This document shows positions 19,521-30,543 of a stretch of DNA of 64,000 nt, piece by piece (the first letter of the stretch is position 1; each line of letters begins with the position of its first letter). The notes below the pieces were generated by a model that was not told where the DNA came from, searched no databases, and was given only the letters and a program-made list of their open reading frames with translations. Position numbers and translations under genes: made by a program. The stretch is from Alopecurus myosuroides (Eukaryota; Streptophyta; Magnoliopsida; Poales; Poaceae). Where the stretch lies: contig CM054060.1 in NCBI GenBank assembly GCA_028641055.1, forward strand, positions 297,760,462 to 297,824,461, read 5' to 3'.

Positions 19521-22172
19521 ATGGTCGATGAAAATACCCCCGGTAGTTCTAGTGCGGAAATCTCCAAGATGTCCGACAGTATATCTAACCTACAAGACTC
19601 GGTTGGAATCCTCCAAGCCGAAATGTCTAAGGTTAGCTCTACTGTCAGTACGGAGGTTTCTAGCATCAAGAAAATGATGGAGGTATTGATGGGGAGAACC
19701 AAGGAGTCCGAGGAAGCACCTCTCACTACCAACGATGTTAGCTCGGATGAAGAATCCATTCCGGACATTGATGAAATGGAAGCTAACATCGCTTTAGCTA
19801 AGGCGAAAGCCAAAGCAAAAGCCGATAAAAAGGCTAAGAGTAGTGGGAACTCCGAGGGCTCCAAGTCTCAATCGGCTAACGGTTCGGGGTCTAACTCTAA
19901 AGTTCCACCGCCTCCCAATTACGATTCTATCCACCCTATTGCTACAATACCACACATGGTTAATGTTGGAAATCCTCCCATGCTTAACACTAACGAATTC
20001 TCATCATGGAAGTTCGATATGGAGTCTCATATTTCAGGTTGTTGCACCGCTCTATGGAGAAGCGTTGTTCATGGATTCCACCCTCATGATCCAAACAACT
20101 TGACCCCAAGAGAGGACGTGGAGTTCCAACTCAACAAGACCGCTATTGTGACTATCCAAAAGGCTCTCCCAAGAGAACATCTTGAGCACATTCGCGGCTT
20201 GAAGACCGCCAAGGAAGCATGGGATAAACTTGACTCCTTGTTCCAAGGAAATGCTAGCATTCAATCATCAAAATATGATGTTGCTCTCGACAAGTCCGAG
20301 AACTTCGTCATGCTTGAAGACGAGAGTCCCGAGGAGCTATATAGAAGAGTTGTCACTCTTGGCAATCAACTAAGAGATTTTGGGAAAGAGGAAATCTCGG
20401 ATGAATGGATCAAGAGGAAGTTCGTCAAGGCCATAACTCCATTTGAGAAGAACCTCTCCACTAGCATTCGAACAAGATCCGACTACAACTCCCTTAACTC
20501 CATTGGAGTGCTAAGTGAGTTCATTGCCATATCCCTATCTCACAAAAGTGCGGATGATGCTCTTGCTCGCTCTAGAGGACATGGAAAGTCTCCCAACCTT
20601 GCCTTGAAGTCTAGAGCAATGGCCAAGATTGAAGAAGTTGATGATGATGATGATGATGATGAGGACTATGAGGATACATACAAGGGTGCCCATAAATGTA
20701 TTGCTCTTGCCATGCAAGGGTATTGGAAGAGATGGGAGGCTCACAAAGCCGGTGCCCCAAGACCTTCAAGGAACAAGATCTTTAGGAAGAAAGGGGAACG
20801 GCCAAGGACATGTTATAATTGTGGAAGTGCAAACCACTTCGTCAAGGAGTGTCCCTTTGAGCCAAGAGAAGAGAATGAAGGGAAGCTTGTTCGCAAGGAC
20901 AAGAACAAAGCTCCACAAAACAAGAACCTCGCTAGAAGGGTTCCAAGGGCTCTATATGTTCAAGAAGGCCCCACATTGGAGACATACTACTCCGGAGATG
21001 AAGGAGAAGATGAAGTCGTAGGTGTTGCCCACGTCGCCATAGCTACCACTTCCTCTTCATCGGTCTCTCTATTTGAATCTCCCAATGAGAAGACATCGAT
21101 CCGACCTACATGTCTCATGGCAAAAGCCACCGCGGTAATAACTTCCACCTCCAAGTCTATTAACACTACCTCTCCCTCATTATTGGATTGTGTTGAAAAC
21201 ATTGGTGAAGATGAGGAGGCCAAGAACCTAGGGTCTTGGTTGAGTAGTCTTGAAGGTGAAACTAAAGAAAAGGTAAAAACTCTCCTAAGGCAACTTGATG
21301 AAGCCAACTCTCTCATTGATGAGAAGGAGGAAATCATCATGACCTTGGAGAATCATGGTGGTACCAATGAGAATCATGATGGTGAACTAATTAAGGCTCT
21401 CGAAAAGGAGAGATCCATGAGAGCCTCTCTTGAAGAAAGACTATCTAGTTTACAAGACTCTTATGCTATTAGTGTTTCTAAGCTTAGGAAAGACAATGAA
21501 AAATCTCTTGCCAAACTTAAGAAAGAACATGCCAAATCTCTTGTTTTGCTTAAAGAATTTGAAGAGGAAGAGTTGAAGCTAGGAATAGCTCATGAAAAAC
21601 TTGACAAGGAACATGACAAACTAAAAGAAGAGTTTAAATCTCTTAAGGAAATTCATGACAAACTTGCCAAGTCTCGAATCAAGCTTCTAGCTCAACAATC
21701 AAATAAGCATGTTGCATCTTCATCAAATAGCGTTGTTATTGCACCTACCTCTTCCTCTACGATTAACAATGTAGGGAAGGAAAGAATTCTCAACGATGCA
21801 ATAAGCTCTCAAGGTGCCAAGAAAGGTAAAGAGGGACTTGGGTTTATTTCCAAGTCAAAGAAGACATCCAAGAATGTCACCTCTCCCCCTCAAAATGTTG
21901 TTTTTGTAAAAGAGGGTGAGGTGACCAAAGAAAAGGAGACCAACGCCATTATGGGTGGTGATACCTCTAGGGGGAGCATCACTCATAATGATTTCGCCGG
22001 AAAATATAATCCATCTTATGTTCTTATGAAATCTAGGGATGGACATGTTTATGCTAAATACGTTGGTACTTCTTATGGTGATGATTATCATTGGACTATT
22101 TGGGTTCCTAAGACCCTTGTTACTAACAAAAGAGGACCCATTGAAGGATGGGTACCTAAATCAAGAAATTGA
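19521..22172 (+). CDS. gag: copia1 Gag (883 aa)
   Basis: This is the nucleocapsid precursor of copia1. The N-terminus has a short heptad region. A UBN2/copia-gag-type domain covers about residues 140-340. An Asp run ('DDDDDDD') is near residue 375, and a CCHC knuckle (CYNCGSANHFVKEC) begins at residue 431. A long charged coiled coil occupies about 570-730. The start ATG at 19521 is 38 nt after the primer site. A TGA at 22170-22172 ends it, and the protease-integrase-RT frame resumes one frame over only 11 nt later. This suggests gag and pol were one ORF until a stop and a 1-nt change arose here. Confidence 0.88.
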   Translation: MVDENTPGSSSAEISKMSDSISNLQDSVGILQAEMSKVSSTVSTEVSSIKKMMEVLMGRTKESEEAPLTTNDVSSDEESIPDIDEMEANIALAKAKAKAKADKKAKSSGNSEGSKSQSANGSGSNSKVPPPPNYDSIHPIATIPHMVNVGNPPMLNTNEFSSWKFDMESHISGCCTALWRSVVHGFHPHDPNNLTPREDVEFQLNKTAIVTIQKALPREHLEHIRGLKTAKEAWDKLDSLFQGNASIQSSKYDVALDKSENFVMLEDESPEELYRRVVTLGNQLRDFGKEEISDEWIKRKFVKAITPFEKNLSTSIRTRSDYNSLNSIGVLSEFIAISLSHKSADDALARSRGHGKSPNLALKSRAMAKIEEVDDDDDDDEDYEDTYKGAHKCIALAMQGYWKRWEAHKAGAPRPSRNKIFRKKGERPRTCYNCGSANHFVKECPFEPREENEGKLVRKDKNKAPQNKNLARRVPRALYVQEGPTLETYYSGDEGEDEVVGVAHVAIATTSSSSVSLFESPNEKTSIRPTCLMAKATAVITSTSKSINTTSPSLLDCVENIGEDEEAKNLGSWLSSLEGETKEKVKTLLRQLDEANSLIDEKEEIIMTLENHGGTNENHDGELIKALEKERSMRASLEERLSSLQDSYAISVSKLRKDNEKSLAKLKKEHAKSLVLLKEFEEEELKLGIAHEKLDKEHDKLKEEFKSLKEIHDKLAKSRIKLLAQQSNKHVASSSNSVVIAPTSSSTINNVGKERILNDAISSQGAKKGKEGLGFISKSKKTSKNVTSPPQNVVFVKEGEVTKEKETNAIMGGDTSRGSITHNDFAGKYNPSYVLMKSRDGHVYAKYVGTSYGDDYHWTIWVPKTLVTNKRGPIEGWVPKSRN

Positions 22173-22182
22173 TCTCTTGTAG

Positions 22183-25100
22183 GGAAATGCTTCCGGGTCT
22201 AACAAATGGACAGTGGATAGTGGTGCATCCCAACATATGACCGGAAGCCTTGACGCAATAAGCAATCTTGAACCTCCTCTACCTCATCTCAATTGCATCA
22301 CTATTGGTGATAAGTCCGAGCTTAAGGTATTGGGACGAGGCAAGGTAGCAATCTCAAATGATTTATCAATTGAGAATGTTCTCCTTGTTGAGTCCCTTGG
22401 CTATAATTTGATGTCCGTTCTTCAACTTGCGAATTGTGGTTTCACCTCGTTCTTTAATAAAGAGAGTGTGATTGTCACTTGGGAGACATCTCTTAAAGTA
22501 GCCTTTGTTGGGTTTGTCGAGAACGGCATGTATGTAGTGGACTTCTCTAAGGAAGACACGTGTGCCGCAACATGCCTAATGGCTAAAGTTGATGTGGGAT
22601 GGCTTTGGCATCGCCGACTAGCCCACACCAATATGAGAATGTTGCATGATCTCCAAAGTGGCAATCACGTTCTAGGACTAACCAAAGCTAAATTTGCTAA
22701 AGATCGTGTGTGTAGCTCTTGCACCTTTGGGAAGCAACATGGAGAACAACACCCAACCAAGACATCTATCTCCACTACAAGAATTCTCGAGCTCATTCAC
22801 TTAGATCTCTTTGGTCCACTATCCTATGATAGTCTCGGAGGAAAGAAGTATTGTTTGGTAATTGTGGATGACTATTCAAGATATTGTTGGGTGTATTTCT
22901 TCAAGAGGAAAAGTGAAACTCAAAGTAGAGTCATCGAGTTCATCACTCTAGTTGAGCGTCAACACAATGCTACCATATTGGCTATCCGGAGTGATAATGG
23001 CTCGGAGTTCAAGAACTACACCGTTGAGGGTTTTCTTAGTGAAGAGGGCATTGCTCATCAATACTCCACTCCTTATACCCCTCAACAAAATGGTGTTGCG
23101 GAGAGAAAGAACCGGACTTTGATGGATGCAGCTAGAACTATGATTGCGGAGTTCTCTTCTCCCTATAACTTTTGGGCCGAAGCCGTCTCCACCGCATGTC
23201 ACGCCACCAACCGGTTATATCTTCGCAAGATCTTGAACAAGACCCCCTATGAGATTCTCACGGGTAAGAAACCGGATGTATCTTACTTCAAGGTCTTCGG
23301 TTGCAAGTGCTTCATTCGCAAGAAAGGTAAACGGTTGTCAAAATTTGAGACTAGATCTTATGAGGGCATTTTTGTTGGTTATGCCACAAACGCTCACGCC
23401 TATAGAGTCTACAACAAGTCCACCGTACAAGTTGAAGAAGCTATAGACGTGGTGTTTGATGAGGATAATGGCTCCCAAGGGGGGCGTATAGATCATGGTG
23501 TTGTAGGAGATGCAATTCCTCCCATCGTCATAAGAAGAATGGGGATTGGTGAAATAATCCCCATTGAGGGACACCGGATGACGGAGGGAGAAGGACTATG
23601 CCCCACTCAAGTGGAGCCATTGTCTACACCCATTGATGATAAAGCAATCCAACAAGATGCACCAAGCCCTCAAGCTAACGATCAAGGCCAAGCTAATGAA
23701 CAAGGCCAAGCAACACACCTAAATCATGATCAAGATTCTATTATTGTTGAGAATGCTCAACCTAGTGGTGATTCATCACCCATTATTGATCAAGGACAAA
23801 ATGAAGATGGACATGTCTCCGATGAAGAAGGTGATTCTCAATCCATATCCAAGGAATCTTTGGAGGAGATATTGGCTCGAAGAGCAAAGAGAAGGCAAGA
23901 GAATCTTGAACGAGCGGGTCATACGGAGGACATGATTCTTGGTCAAGTTCGTGGAAGAGTGGTCACTAGAAGGCAATTGGCGGATTTTAGCAAGGCTCAT
24001 GCATTTGTCTCCTTCATTGAACCCAAGAAGGTATATGAAGCTCTCGAAGATCAAGATTGGCTTGAAGCCATGCATGATGAACTCAATAACTTCGAGCGCA
24101 ACAAGGTGTGGAAATTAGTGCCAAGACCCAAGGATTGCAAAAATGTCATTGGTACCAAATGGGTGTTCAAGAACAAGCAAGACAAAGATGGTATTGTCAT
24201 TCGCAACAAGGCAAGATTGGTGGCCCAAGGTTTTTCTCAAGTCGAAGGTATCGAGTTCGGTGAAACTTTTTCCCCCGTAGCTCGCCTTGAATCCATTCGT
24301 ATCTTACTTGCCTATGCATCTCATCATAACTTCAAATTACAACAAATGGATGTGAAAAGTGCTTTTCTTAATGGTCCCATTAATGAGTTAGTATATGTCA
24401 AGCAACCTCCGGGTTTCGAGGATCCCAACCACCCCGATCATGTCTATAAACTTGATAAGGCGCTCTATGGACTTAAACAAGCTCCACGTGCGTGGTATGA
24501 GCACCTTAAAGAGTTTCTAGTAGATCGCGGGTTTAATGTTGGTTTAATCGATCCCACCCTCTTTACCAAGACGGTTGGAGGTGACTTGTTCATATGCCAA
24601 CTCTATGTGGATGACATCATTTTTGGATCTACTAACACCTTGTTCAATGAGGAGTTTTGCAAGCTTATGACCGATAGGTTTGAGATGTCTATGATGGGAG
24701 AGTTGGAGTTCTTTCTTGGCTTCGAAGTGAATCAATATTATGAAGGAACCTTCATCAAACAAGCCAAATATACTCAAGACATGCTCAAGAGATTTAATAT
24801 GAATGATGCCAAACCTATGAAGACCCCTATGTCCACAACCACCGACTTGAAACCCGACCCTAATGGGAAAGAGGTAGATCAAAAGGTATACCGCTCCATG
24901 ATTGGCTCTTTGCTTTACCTTTGTGCATCTAGACCCGATATCATGTATAGCGTAGGTAAATGTGCAAGGTTTCAAGCCTCTCCAAGGCAAAGTCATTTGG
25001 AAGCCGTGAAACGAATCTTTCGATATCTAGTTCATACCCCAAACTTCGGTCTTTGGTACCCCAAGGGTTCAAGCTTTCAGCTCATTGGTTACTCGGATGC

Positions 25101-25557
25101 GGATTATGCGGGAGAGAAGACGGATAGGAAGTCCACATCCGGGGGTTGCCAATTTCTTGGCCGCTCCTTGGTTTGTTGGTCTTCCAAGAAGCAAAATTGT
25201 ATTGCTCTCTCCACCACCGAGGCCGAGTATATCTCCGCGGCAAGTTGTTGTGCCCAATTGCTATGGATGAGGCAAACCTTGAAGGATTATGGTATTCATT
25301 TTGACAAGGTGCCTCTTCTTTGTGACAATGAGAGTGCTATCAAGATCGCCTACAACCCGGTTCTTCACTCCAAGACGAAGCATATTGAGATTCGTCATCA
25401 CTTTATTCGGGATCATGTTGAGAAAGGTGATATTGATCTCTCTTATGTCTCCACCACGGATCAACTTGCCGATATTTTCACGAAGGCCCTTGATGAACCA
25501 AGATTTCGAGCTTTGAGGAATGAACTAAATGTCATCGATTCCTCCAACTTCACTTGA
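22183..25557 (+). CDS. pol: copia1 Pol: protease, integrase, RT, RNase H
   Basis: The open frame runs from 22183 after a TAG at 22180-22182; it has no ATG start at its beginning. The protease motif DSGAS is at 22216-22230. The integrase has a GAG-pre zinc region (HRRLAH...CSSC) and catalytic D at 22804, D at 22993 and E at 23101, with 35 residues between the last two. RT follows with YVDD at 24604-24615. RNase H has D at 25096, E at 25219-25227 and D at 25324. Integrase before RT defines Ty1/copia. No stop or frameshift is found over about 1120 codons, so the enzyme domains are intact. Expression would need bypass of the gag-pol break. Confidence 0.92.
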   Translation, partial: GNASGSNKWTVDSGASQHMTGSLDAISNLEPPLPHLNCITIGDKSELKVLGRGKVAISNDLSIENVLLVESLGYNLMSVLQLANCGFTSFFNKESVIVTWETSLKVAFVGFVENGMYVVDFSKEDTCAATCLMAKVDVGWLWHRRLAHTNMRMLHDLQSGNHVLGLTKAKFAKDRVCSSCTFGKQHGEQHPTKTSISTTRILELIHLDLFGPLSYDSLGGKKYCLVIVDDYSRYCWVYFFKRKSETQSRVIEFITLVERQHNATILAIRSDNGSEFKNYTVEGFLSEEGIAHQYSTPYTPQQNGVAERKNRTLMDAARTMIAEFSSPYNFWAEAVSTACHATNRLYLRKILNKTPYEILTGKKPDVSYFKVFGCKCFIRKKGKRLSKFETRSYEGIFVGYATNAHAYRVYNKSTVQVEEAIDVVFDEDNGSQGGRIDHGVVGDAIPPIVIRRMGIGEIIPIEGHRMTEGEGLCPTQVEPLSTPIDDKAIQQDAPSPQANDQGQANEQGQATHLNHDQDSIIVENAQPSGDSSPIIDQGQNEDGHVSDEEGDSQSISKESLEEILARRAKRRQENLERAGHTEDMILGQVRGRVVTRRQLADFSKAHAFVSFIEPKKVYEALEDQDWLEAMHDELNNFERNKVWKLVPRPKDCKNVIGTKWVFKNKQDKDGIVIRNKARLVAQGFSQVEGIEFGETFSPVARLESIRILLAYASHHNFKLQQMDVKSAFLNGPINELVYVKQPPGFEDPNHPDHVYKLDKALYGLKQAPRAWYEHLKEFLVDRGFNVGLIDPTLFTKTVGGDLFICQLYVDDIIFGSTNTLFNEEFCKLMTDRFEMSMMGELEFFLGFEVNQYYEGTFIKQAKYTQDMLKRFNMNDAKPMKTPMSTTTDLKPDPNGKEVDQKVYRSMIGSLLYLCASRPDIMYSVGKCARFQASPRQSHLEAVKRIFRYLVHTPNFGLWYPKGSSFQLIGYSDADYAGEKTDRKSTSGGCQFLGRSLVCWSSKKQNCIALSTTEAEYISAASCCAQLLWMRQTLKDYGIHFDKVPLLCDNESAIKIAYNPVLHSKTKHIEIRHHFIRDHVEKGDIDLSYVSTTDQLADIFTKALDEPRFRALRNELNVIDSSNFT

Positions 25558-26416
25558 AACCTTGCATATCTACCCTCATTATACTTGCTATCTAGTCTAG
25601 GTGTAGGCATGGATATAGGGGGAGCGCTACTCAACTCATGAGTATGCACTCCTTTTATTATGCGAAAATCAATCAATCATTGCATATCTAGTCAATTTGT
25701 GACTCATTGTGCTTAATTGTGAGTAGTAATTTTGGACCCAAGATATATCTTCGCGGTGCCAAGTTACACACTCAAACATGGTGGCCTCGGCCACCAACCC
25801 TTGAGGTGTTTTTGATCATTTTCTCACTTTATATCCTCATCTTGACAACTCGTACGGGTTCGGTTTTTCACTTGTTTTATGGTTCTTGCGAACCCCGTCG
25901 AGCAATGTCTCTCGTATGACAGTAACGTTTTTCCAACCCAAGCCCCACTTGCCCAAACCGTTGCTCTTATAGTATTGCTCGAGTTTTTCCAATCTCGGCG
26001 CGCTGAAATTCATCTGGGCGGAACCTCCGGTGAATCCACCGGAGGCTCCGCCGGGTCTGTCCACCGGAACCTCACCGGAGGCTCCGCTGGGTCCCTGTGG
26101 CTCAGCGGGCCAAAACCTAAAGTTTTGGGACAGGGGCGGAGGCTCCGGTGATTCCACCGGAGGCTCCGCTGGCGGGAGCGGAGGCTCCGGTGAAACCACC
26201 GGAGGCTCCGCCGGCGGAAAAATCACTGCGGATAAGATTGGGGCGCACGGGGGTAAGTGAGATCCAATCTCATTTTCCCCCCACGCCCCCATCTTCTTCC
26301 TCTCAAACCGCCGCCGCCCCCAAGCTCACCGCCGCCGGATTCGGGTGCTCCACCGCGGGGAGACCTCCTCCTTGCCTAGGGACGCCCCGGGAACCTTCCC
26401 TCCTCCTTTCTCCACC
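25558..26416 (+). other. copia1 region between pol and ORF3, with palindrome array and leader-like sequence
   Basis: The AT-rich part 25558-26010 shows no gene. From 26027 to 26215 copies of the CACCGGAGGCTCCGGTG palindrome appear again. From 26280 to 26416 the sequence becomes C-rich (CCGCCGCC runs), like a grass 5' untranslated leader, and ends in CCACC before an ATG. A promoter for ORF3 may lie here, but I see no clear TATA. Confidence 0.55.
26027..26215 (+). repeat. Internal array of the copia1 palindrome
   Basis: About seven copies or half-copies of CCGGAGGCTCCG occur with variable spacers. They match the LTR array but lie 3.4 kb from either pol end or 3' LTR coding context. The array is outside coding sequence. 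Confidence 0.85.
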
Positions 26417-28214
26417 ATGGATGACGCCGGTATGTGCTCTCTCTCTCTCTCATCTAGTTGATGGATGAGATGCATAGGAGTTCATGTTCTAGCCTTCTAG
26501 ATTTGTGGTTTGGAGTTTTAGGAGTGGATTTTCTCAAGTACTCACCCTAGCAACCTAGATAATGCATGTTAGGCTTGAATCGTTGCGGTTCTATGGGAAG
26601 TTTGCCCTAACCCTAGATTATTCAACCCTAACACCATGAATATCTTGGTTCTTTGGTTTGTGCGTGCCTTATTTGACTCGAGCTTTACTCGTTCTTCATG
26701 CTCTTCTCGATTTTTATGTTAGATGCTTCCGGCTCCAAAGGGAAAGGACTAAGGTACAAGTCCACGGGCCGCCGCAAGCCACAACCCGTGGATGAAATTC
26801 AAGAGGAACTTGACCGTACTCAAGGCAAGCGCAAGAGATTTCCGGCTCCCGAGAAGACCTTGCCAAGGAAGAACACCGCACCAACCGCATCCAAGATGTC
26901 CGATGCGACATTTATAAAGGAAAGAAGGGAAAATCCATATGTCATTGCCCGTGACCGCCAAATGCCCCAATTCCGGGGCAAGGATCCGCGTTTTCACACC
27001 GCCTTCCAAGGACAGATATTCAGGGAGATCTTGATGAGGAAGCCCAAGGAAAATGTTGTTCCCCAACATGCTATAAGTATTGGTCACATGGAACGCAATC
27101 ACAAGTACTTTGGGGAGGCCCTTGAGATCATTGAGAAGTTTGGTCTCCGTCCCATTATCACCCTTCAACAAGACTTTGATGAAGAGCTCGTCTGTCAGTT
27201 CCTTGCCACAGTTCATCTTGGCAATGAGACCAACCGCCACCTCATTTGGATGACCAAGGACAAACAACTTGACATCACTTGGAAGGATGTTGGCACTCTT
27301 CTTGGTGGCTACCCAGATTTTGGTCCTTTTGCCAACGGAGAAGAATTTGCTAATGGATGGTTTCGAGTTCACTCCGCTCAAGCTAATTCAAAGGATGACC
27401 TCACTCCCCTCTATCATTGGAAGAAATATGCCGTGGGTTTCGTCAAGGGTCTCTTTCCCACTTATGACATCATGTTACGGGTCTATAGAGAGACTATCAA
27501 TCCAAAGGCGGGCAATGTGGATGAGATTCAAGGTTTCATGAAGAACTTGTTGCTTCTTACTCATAAATACCGTATGGACGCCACTCCTCGCAAGCTTGAT
27601 GTCCTTGACTACATTTGGAACGAGTTGTGGCATGTCATTGCCAACCGAAGGAATGCTTGTTTTGGGCCTTTCATCATGAAGATCATATTGAAGGTGTGGA
27701 ATGCTAGGTTTCCGGATGATCCTTTGGATGATTCTCTTTGGATCTCTCATACGGAAAAGAGGCTTCTCATGAAGAATCACACCGAGCCCGTTGTGCATCC
27801 ACTCCAGCTGTTCGCAAGCACAAGGCTAGGCCTCGCATCATTGTGGATGAGGAAGAGGAAGCCGAGGGTCCATCTCAACCCCCTCCTTCTAGCAATGCCT
27901 TCAAATGGATGGCTCGGTCTCTCAAGAAAGTATTTTGCTTGAACAAAAAGATTGAGCAACATCAATGGGAGGCACATTATGATGCGGAACTCAAGGCACG
28001 TAAAAAGGCTTAAGCATCTCGTGAACGTCTCCGTGAAGAGGGTCTCTCCATTGAATCCCCGGTTCTTGATAGCATCACAGATTGGGATGCTTGGCAAGCT
28101 AAGGACTCCAAGGGCAAGCTCATTGAATGGTCCGAGGAAGAAGGAGACGAAGCCACTAGTTCTCACCGTGTTCCCTCCCCGGCTCCGGAAGCATCTCCCA
28201 CATCCTCCGAATGA
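26417..28214 (+). pseudogene. copia1 third ORF (env position), spliced, with one frameshift and one stop
   Basis: A short first exon (26417-26429, ATG in a CCACCATGG context) joins in frame to an exon starting at 26723. The intron 26430-26722 begins GTATGT and ends TTAG. The second exon encodes a basic N-terminus (Lys/Arg-rich, nuclear-localisation-like) and a conserved-looking middle (about 26930-27500). That middle resembles the plant-transposon/ATHILA-ORF1-like families ('DITWKDVGTLLGGYP'). No transmembrane segment is visible, so 'env' would be a positional name only. A frame change occurs near 27790-27805 and a TAA lies at 28011-28013; the acidic C-terminus then stays open to TGA at 28214. 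Function is unknown. Confidence 0.7.
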
Positions 28215-28601
28215 TTTGGGGCGTTAGCACTTGGCTCTCCCTCTTTTGGTATCTTGATGCCAAAGGGGGAGAAAGATATATTAGGCAACGGGCATTTGCA
28301 TGGTCCCTCAAGCTTTCTTTGATTTGCATCTCTCTTTTGCTTGAGGAAATTTGATTTGAACTATTTGGAACTTCGGTTGTTTATCTTATTCGTATCTATC
28401 GTGAACCTCGCTATATTGTGATCATGTGTGAACCTCGTTTCATATTATCTATGTGATATGTGTGCTATGTGTTATCATTGTCATATTATTAGTTTATATC
28501 ATGTCTTAGTGATCTCAATATGAAAGGAGCATATCTTTAGGGGGAGCTCCGTTCATATTGAGTCCGTAATCATGCAAATAATTATGTTGTCATCAATTAC
28601 C
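28215..28601 (+). other. copia1 3' untranslated region
   Basis: AT-rich sequence follows ORF3. It contains purine-rich GGGGGAG stretches near 28263 and 28538 that resemble secondary polypurine tracts. No coding frame is seen. Confidence 0.6.
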
Positions 28602-28615
28602 AAAAAGGGGGAGAT
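28602..28615 (+). other. Polypurine tract of copia1
   Basis: AAAAAGGGGGAGAT abuts the 3' LTR (TGAAAG at 28616). This is a classic plus-strand primer. Confidence 0.85.
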
Positions 28616-29987
28616 TGAAAGATCATCGTCCGTTTTGGTAATTATATGACAACATAATTGTTGGATCTAATGTTTGTTCAAATGATGAAAATGCCCAGGT
28701 TATTAGGTTCACTATATCTATGGGGCTAATGCTTGATATATTCGAAAAGTGCTAAGAGAAAGGATGCCAGGGAGCCAAAATATGCAGGGGCGGAAGCTCC
28801 GGTGAACCCACCGGAGGCTCCGGTAAATCCACCGGAGGCTCCGGTGAATCCACCGGAGGCTCAGCCCGCTGCTGCCACTCAGCCTGTGAGCAAATAGGCT
28901 CCGGTGCGCATCCGGTGGTCCCTCCGCCAAAATGCCCTTCTGTTGGAAAGTGGCGGAGGTTCCACCGGAGGCTCCGGTGGACATCCGGTGGCCCCCTGGC
29001 CCTAGGGCAAATGGACTCCGGTGAAGGGTCCGGTGCTAGCTCCGCCTGGCACCCCTTCTGTTGGAAAGTGGCGGAGGTTCCACCGGAGCCTCCGGTGCGG
29101 GTCCGGTGGGCGGAACCTCCGCTCGATCCACCGGAGCCTCCGGCCTCCTCAGCAGCGCGCAAAGGATAAGGCACTGCGCAACTGCGCAGTGCAAAGAAGA
29201 CCCACCGGAGCCTCCGGTGAAACCACCGGAGCCTCCGGTGCTCTGGACTGCAAACGGCTACTTCGTGGCCAAGAGTATAAATACCCCTTCACCTACCTCA
29301 TAAATGCCAAGCTTTTCCCACTCTCTCTCCTAGCCATTAATGAAAGCTTCAACCTCTTAGATCTCCCTCTCCGTCCACCCAATCACTCCCAAACTTGGTG
29401 GAGAGCTAGAGGAGACCTAGATCCACACTTCCACCAAAGGAATCTCAAATGCATCCACCACAACCTAGTAGATCTAGAATCCTACTTTAGGCCTAGAAAC
29501 CTTAGTAGATCTCGTGCTTGTAGTTTCCACCTTGTTGCAAGAAGCTACGGATTGCTTGAGAGCCTCCATCCTTGTGGAGTGACCTCAAGCCCTTGTAAAG
29601 GTTTGGTCAACACCTTCAAGTCGACCTCATAGTGGAAACGAGCATCTCCCTCACCGGAGAAGCTCAAGGAGAACAAGGTGTGCACAACCGTGCTATTGAG
29701 GAGCGCCTAGGTGGCTCCCCACCTCTCCAACGTAGACGTACTTCTCTTTGAGAAGGAACTACGGTGAAACATATCCTTGTCTCCTTGTTTACACTTGTTG
29801 TTTGCTTTACTATCTTACGCTTTACTTCCGTTGCGCATACTACTCTCTTCACATAGGTTGTTCACTTAGTTGCACATCTAGAGAATCGTATCTTATCTTA
29901 CTAAGCCCCTTAAAAGGAAAAGAAAAGAAAAATTGGTAGTCAACCTATTCACCCCCCCCCCCTCTAGTTGACCATAGTGCACTTTCA
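28616..29987 (+). repeat. 3' LTR of copia1 (1372 bp)
   Basis: It is nearly identical to 18100-19468. Differences seen are a G/A at the position matching 18576, two near 29442-29450, one near 29485 and a poly-C of 11 instead of 8. It is followed by the GAGAG duplication at 29988-29992. Confidence 0.95.
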
Positions 29988-29992
29988 GAGAG

Positions 29993-30543
29993 GAGCACTA
30001 GAAAGCGGTTAAAAACATTCTTAAGTATCATAAGAGAAATAAGGATTTAATTCTTGTCTATGGAGAATGTACAAAAGAGCTTAACGTAACAGGTTACGTT
30101 GATGCGAGCTTCAGCACAAATCCAGATGACTCAAAGTCGCAGACGGGCTATGTGTTTGTGGCGAATGGTGGCGCCATGTACCGGAGAAGCGGGAAGCAAA
30201 CCGTGGTGGCTCAATCTATAATGGAGTCGGAGTGCATCGCTGCTAATTATGCAGTGAATGAAGCTGTCTGGATGCGGAAATTCCTCATAGATCTTGGAGT
30301 GTTTCTAGGCGCGCAAGACCCTGTGAACATCTACTGCGACAACACAGGTGCCATTTCTAACGCGAAGGAACGAAGGTCTCACTCCACAGCCAAGCATATA
30401 CTCCAGTCTTACCACGTGATAAGAGATTATTAGAAGAATGGAGATATAAAAATTTGCAAGATACACACGGACCTGAATGTGGTAGATCCGTTGACAAAAA
30501 GTCTCCTACGGGAAAAGCACGAGAAACATTGAGATTCTATCGG
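29993..30543 (+). pseudogene. pol: copia2, RT end and RNase H (right part)
   Basis: It continues the frame of 18030-18099 into a copia RNase H. The motifs are 'GYVDASFSTNPDDSKSQTGYVF' (catalytic D), 'AQSIMESECIAA' (catalytic E) and 'IYCDNTGAIS' (catalytic D). A TAG stands at 30007-30009 and another at 30431-30433 (after HVIRDY); the frame is otherwise readable to about 30530. Five of every six codons suggest a copia family distinct from copia1. It ends at the 3' LTR. Confidence 0.8.

Larger units (their letters stand above)
18100..29987 (+). mobile_element. copia1: Maximus/SIRE-like Ty1/copia retrotransposon, complete and young
   Basis: The element is 11,888 bp with LTRs of 1369 and 1372 bp. 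I count about four substitutions plus a poly-C length change between them. It has a GAGAG target duplication, an initiator tRNA-Met primer site, gag with a zinc knuckle and long coiled coil, a pol ORF in copia order (protease, integrase, RT, RNase H) and a third ORF before the 3' LTR. That layout fits the SIRE/Maximus lineage. Defects are a stop and frame change between gag and pol, and a frameshift and a stop in ORF3. Confidence 0.93.

Noticed and set aside
26698..26722. ATG at 26698 as the start of copia1 ORF3
   Set aside because: The stretch reads as the end of an intron (TTTTTATGTTAG), and an in-frame upstream ATG exon at 26417 fits better.
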